From assembly GCA_028291305.1 (NCBI GenBank), contig JAQGII010000279.1, positions 1 to 5,512 of the forward strand: a DNA stretch of 5,512 nucleotides, written 5' to 3'. A model generated the notes under the pieces. That model had not been told where the DNA came from and did not search any database. It worked only from the letters and a program-made list of their open reading frames with translations. Source of the stretch: Caulobacteraceae bacterium (GTDB taxonomy: Bacteria; Pseudomonadota; Alphaproteobacteria; Caulobacterales; Caulobacteraceae). Positions 5,014-5,512 of the stretch are shown here, in pieces. The position numbers and the translations under genes were made by a program. Each line of letters begins with the position of its first letter. The stretch's first letter is position 1.

Positions 5014-5069
5014 ATTAATCCGCGGAACCTACAGCCCCGCCGCATCTATGCAAGCTTAGGTTGGCGCGA

Positions 5070-5512
5070 CTAAGCGTCCGGGAGGCCGCCCTTGAGCTTG
5101 GCGAGGATGGCGAAGGGAGAGACCTCCGCGGTCGCCTCCGGCGGCTCGAAATCGACGCCGGGCTTGCGCGGGAACGGATCGATGGCCAGGGACAGGTCCT
5201 CCACCACATAGGCGCCCAGATCGATCTGGTCGCTCATGAGCACGTCCGGCGGATCGTCCGCCTCCGGATCGAGCTCCACCTCGTGGTCCTCGTCGGCCTG
5301 GGCCAGCGCCTGCGAGCCCTGCGGCACGGCGCGGATCTGCAGCTCGCCCTCCAGCTGGGTTTCGAAGGGCTCCAGGCTGACGCCGCAGGTCTGCCCCACC
5401 CGGGCCCGCCAGACGCCGCTGATCTGCACCCCGTCCAGCCAGGTCGCCACGGTGATGTCGGCGTCCAGCGAGGCCAGGGCATCGAGCCCCAGCACCTTGG
5501 CGATGCGCGCGC
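5070..5512 (-). CDS. DUF177 (YceD-like) protein, partial (N-terminus outside window)
   Basis: The frame is open to the window edge, so the N-terminal part of this protein is missing; 146 residues are visible, ending at TAG 5072-5070. An internal GTG at 5495 is not the real start because the codons before it (ARIAK) already continue the family pattern ARIAKVLGLDALASLDADITV. Other matching features are VQISGVWRARVGQTCGVSLEPFE, with the conserved QTC...LEPFE segment, an acidic middle (DEDHEVELDPEADDPPDV), DQIDLGAYVVEDLSLAIDPFPRKPG, and the C-terminal SPFAILAKLKGGLPDA. DUF177/YceD proteins are linked to 23S rRNA accumulation in Escherichia coli and plants; in many bacteria the gene precedes rpmF, whereas here it directly precedes plsX. 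The 73-nt gap to plsX shows no convincing terminator, so read-through is likely. Confidence 0.9.
   Translation of the reverse strand, partial: ARIAKVLGLDALASLDADITVATWLDGVQISGVWRARVGQTCGVSLEPFETQLEGELQIRAVPQGSQALAQADEDHEVELDPEADDPPDVLMSDQIDLGAYVVEDLSLAIDPFPRKPGVDFEPPEATAEVSPFAILAKLKGGLPDA

Noticed and set aside
3903..5045. 380-codon minus-strand open frame overlapping plsX in another frame
   Set aside because: Its Arg/Gly/Pro-rich sequence is typical of an out-of-frame translation; plsX in the overlapping frame has all family motifs.

Overview
The window is high-GC chromosomal DNA from an alphaproteobacterium, most likely Caulobacteraceae (Caulobacter or Phenylobacterium type). The evidence is the gene order DUF177–plsX–fabH–ihfA–merR–tRNA-Pro, an alphaproteobacterial DUF2842 protein next to a COX15-type heme A synthase, and the style of the protein sequences. 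The genus call is inference from remembered gene order. I see no mobile element, prophage, CRISPR array or obvious horizontally acquired island.

Layout. On the left (1-1280) a minus-strand heme A synthase gene, cut by the window edge, diverges from two plus-strand genes: a 65-residue DUF2842 membrane protein and a 100-residue ABM-like dimeric alpha/beta-barrel protein. In the middle (1283-1712) lies a two-gene minus-strand unit: a ribbon-helix-helix DNA-binding protein followed by a 60-residue acidic protein of unknown function, which ends 2 nt from the ABM-like gene. Next (1834-1990) comes a complete tRNA-Pro(GGG) gene with a recognisable promoter and an intrinsic terminator. The right half (2010-5512) is a minus-strand cluster, in transcription order: DUF177/YceD protein (5' end outside the window), plsX, fabH, ihfA and a MerR-family regulator.

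How the genes fit together. PlsX makes acyl-phosphate for phospholipid synthesis and FabH starts fatty-acid elongation, so the two form a lipid-precursor unit. The YceD-like protein upstream is linked with 23S rRNA accumulation in other bacteria. IHF alpha and the MerR-family protein follow, and a promoter-like sequence before ihfA suggests they can also be transcribed independently. CtaA and the DUF2842 protein sit at the membrane; CtaA supplies heme A for terminal oxidases.

This is mostly core genome, and I did not find a convincing new system. The signals most worth a second look are small and regulatory. They are: a four-codon mini-cistron overlapping the DUF2842 start, created by a near-perfect 11-bp tandem duplication; a hairpin just upstream of the ctaA start; a 14/13-bp motif shared by the plsX leader and the ihfA promoter; a GANTC site inside the tRNA-Pro promoter; and the unassigned RHH plus small acidic protein pair.
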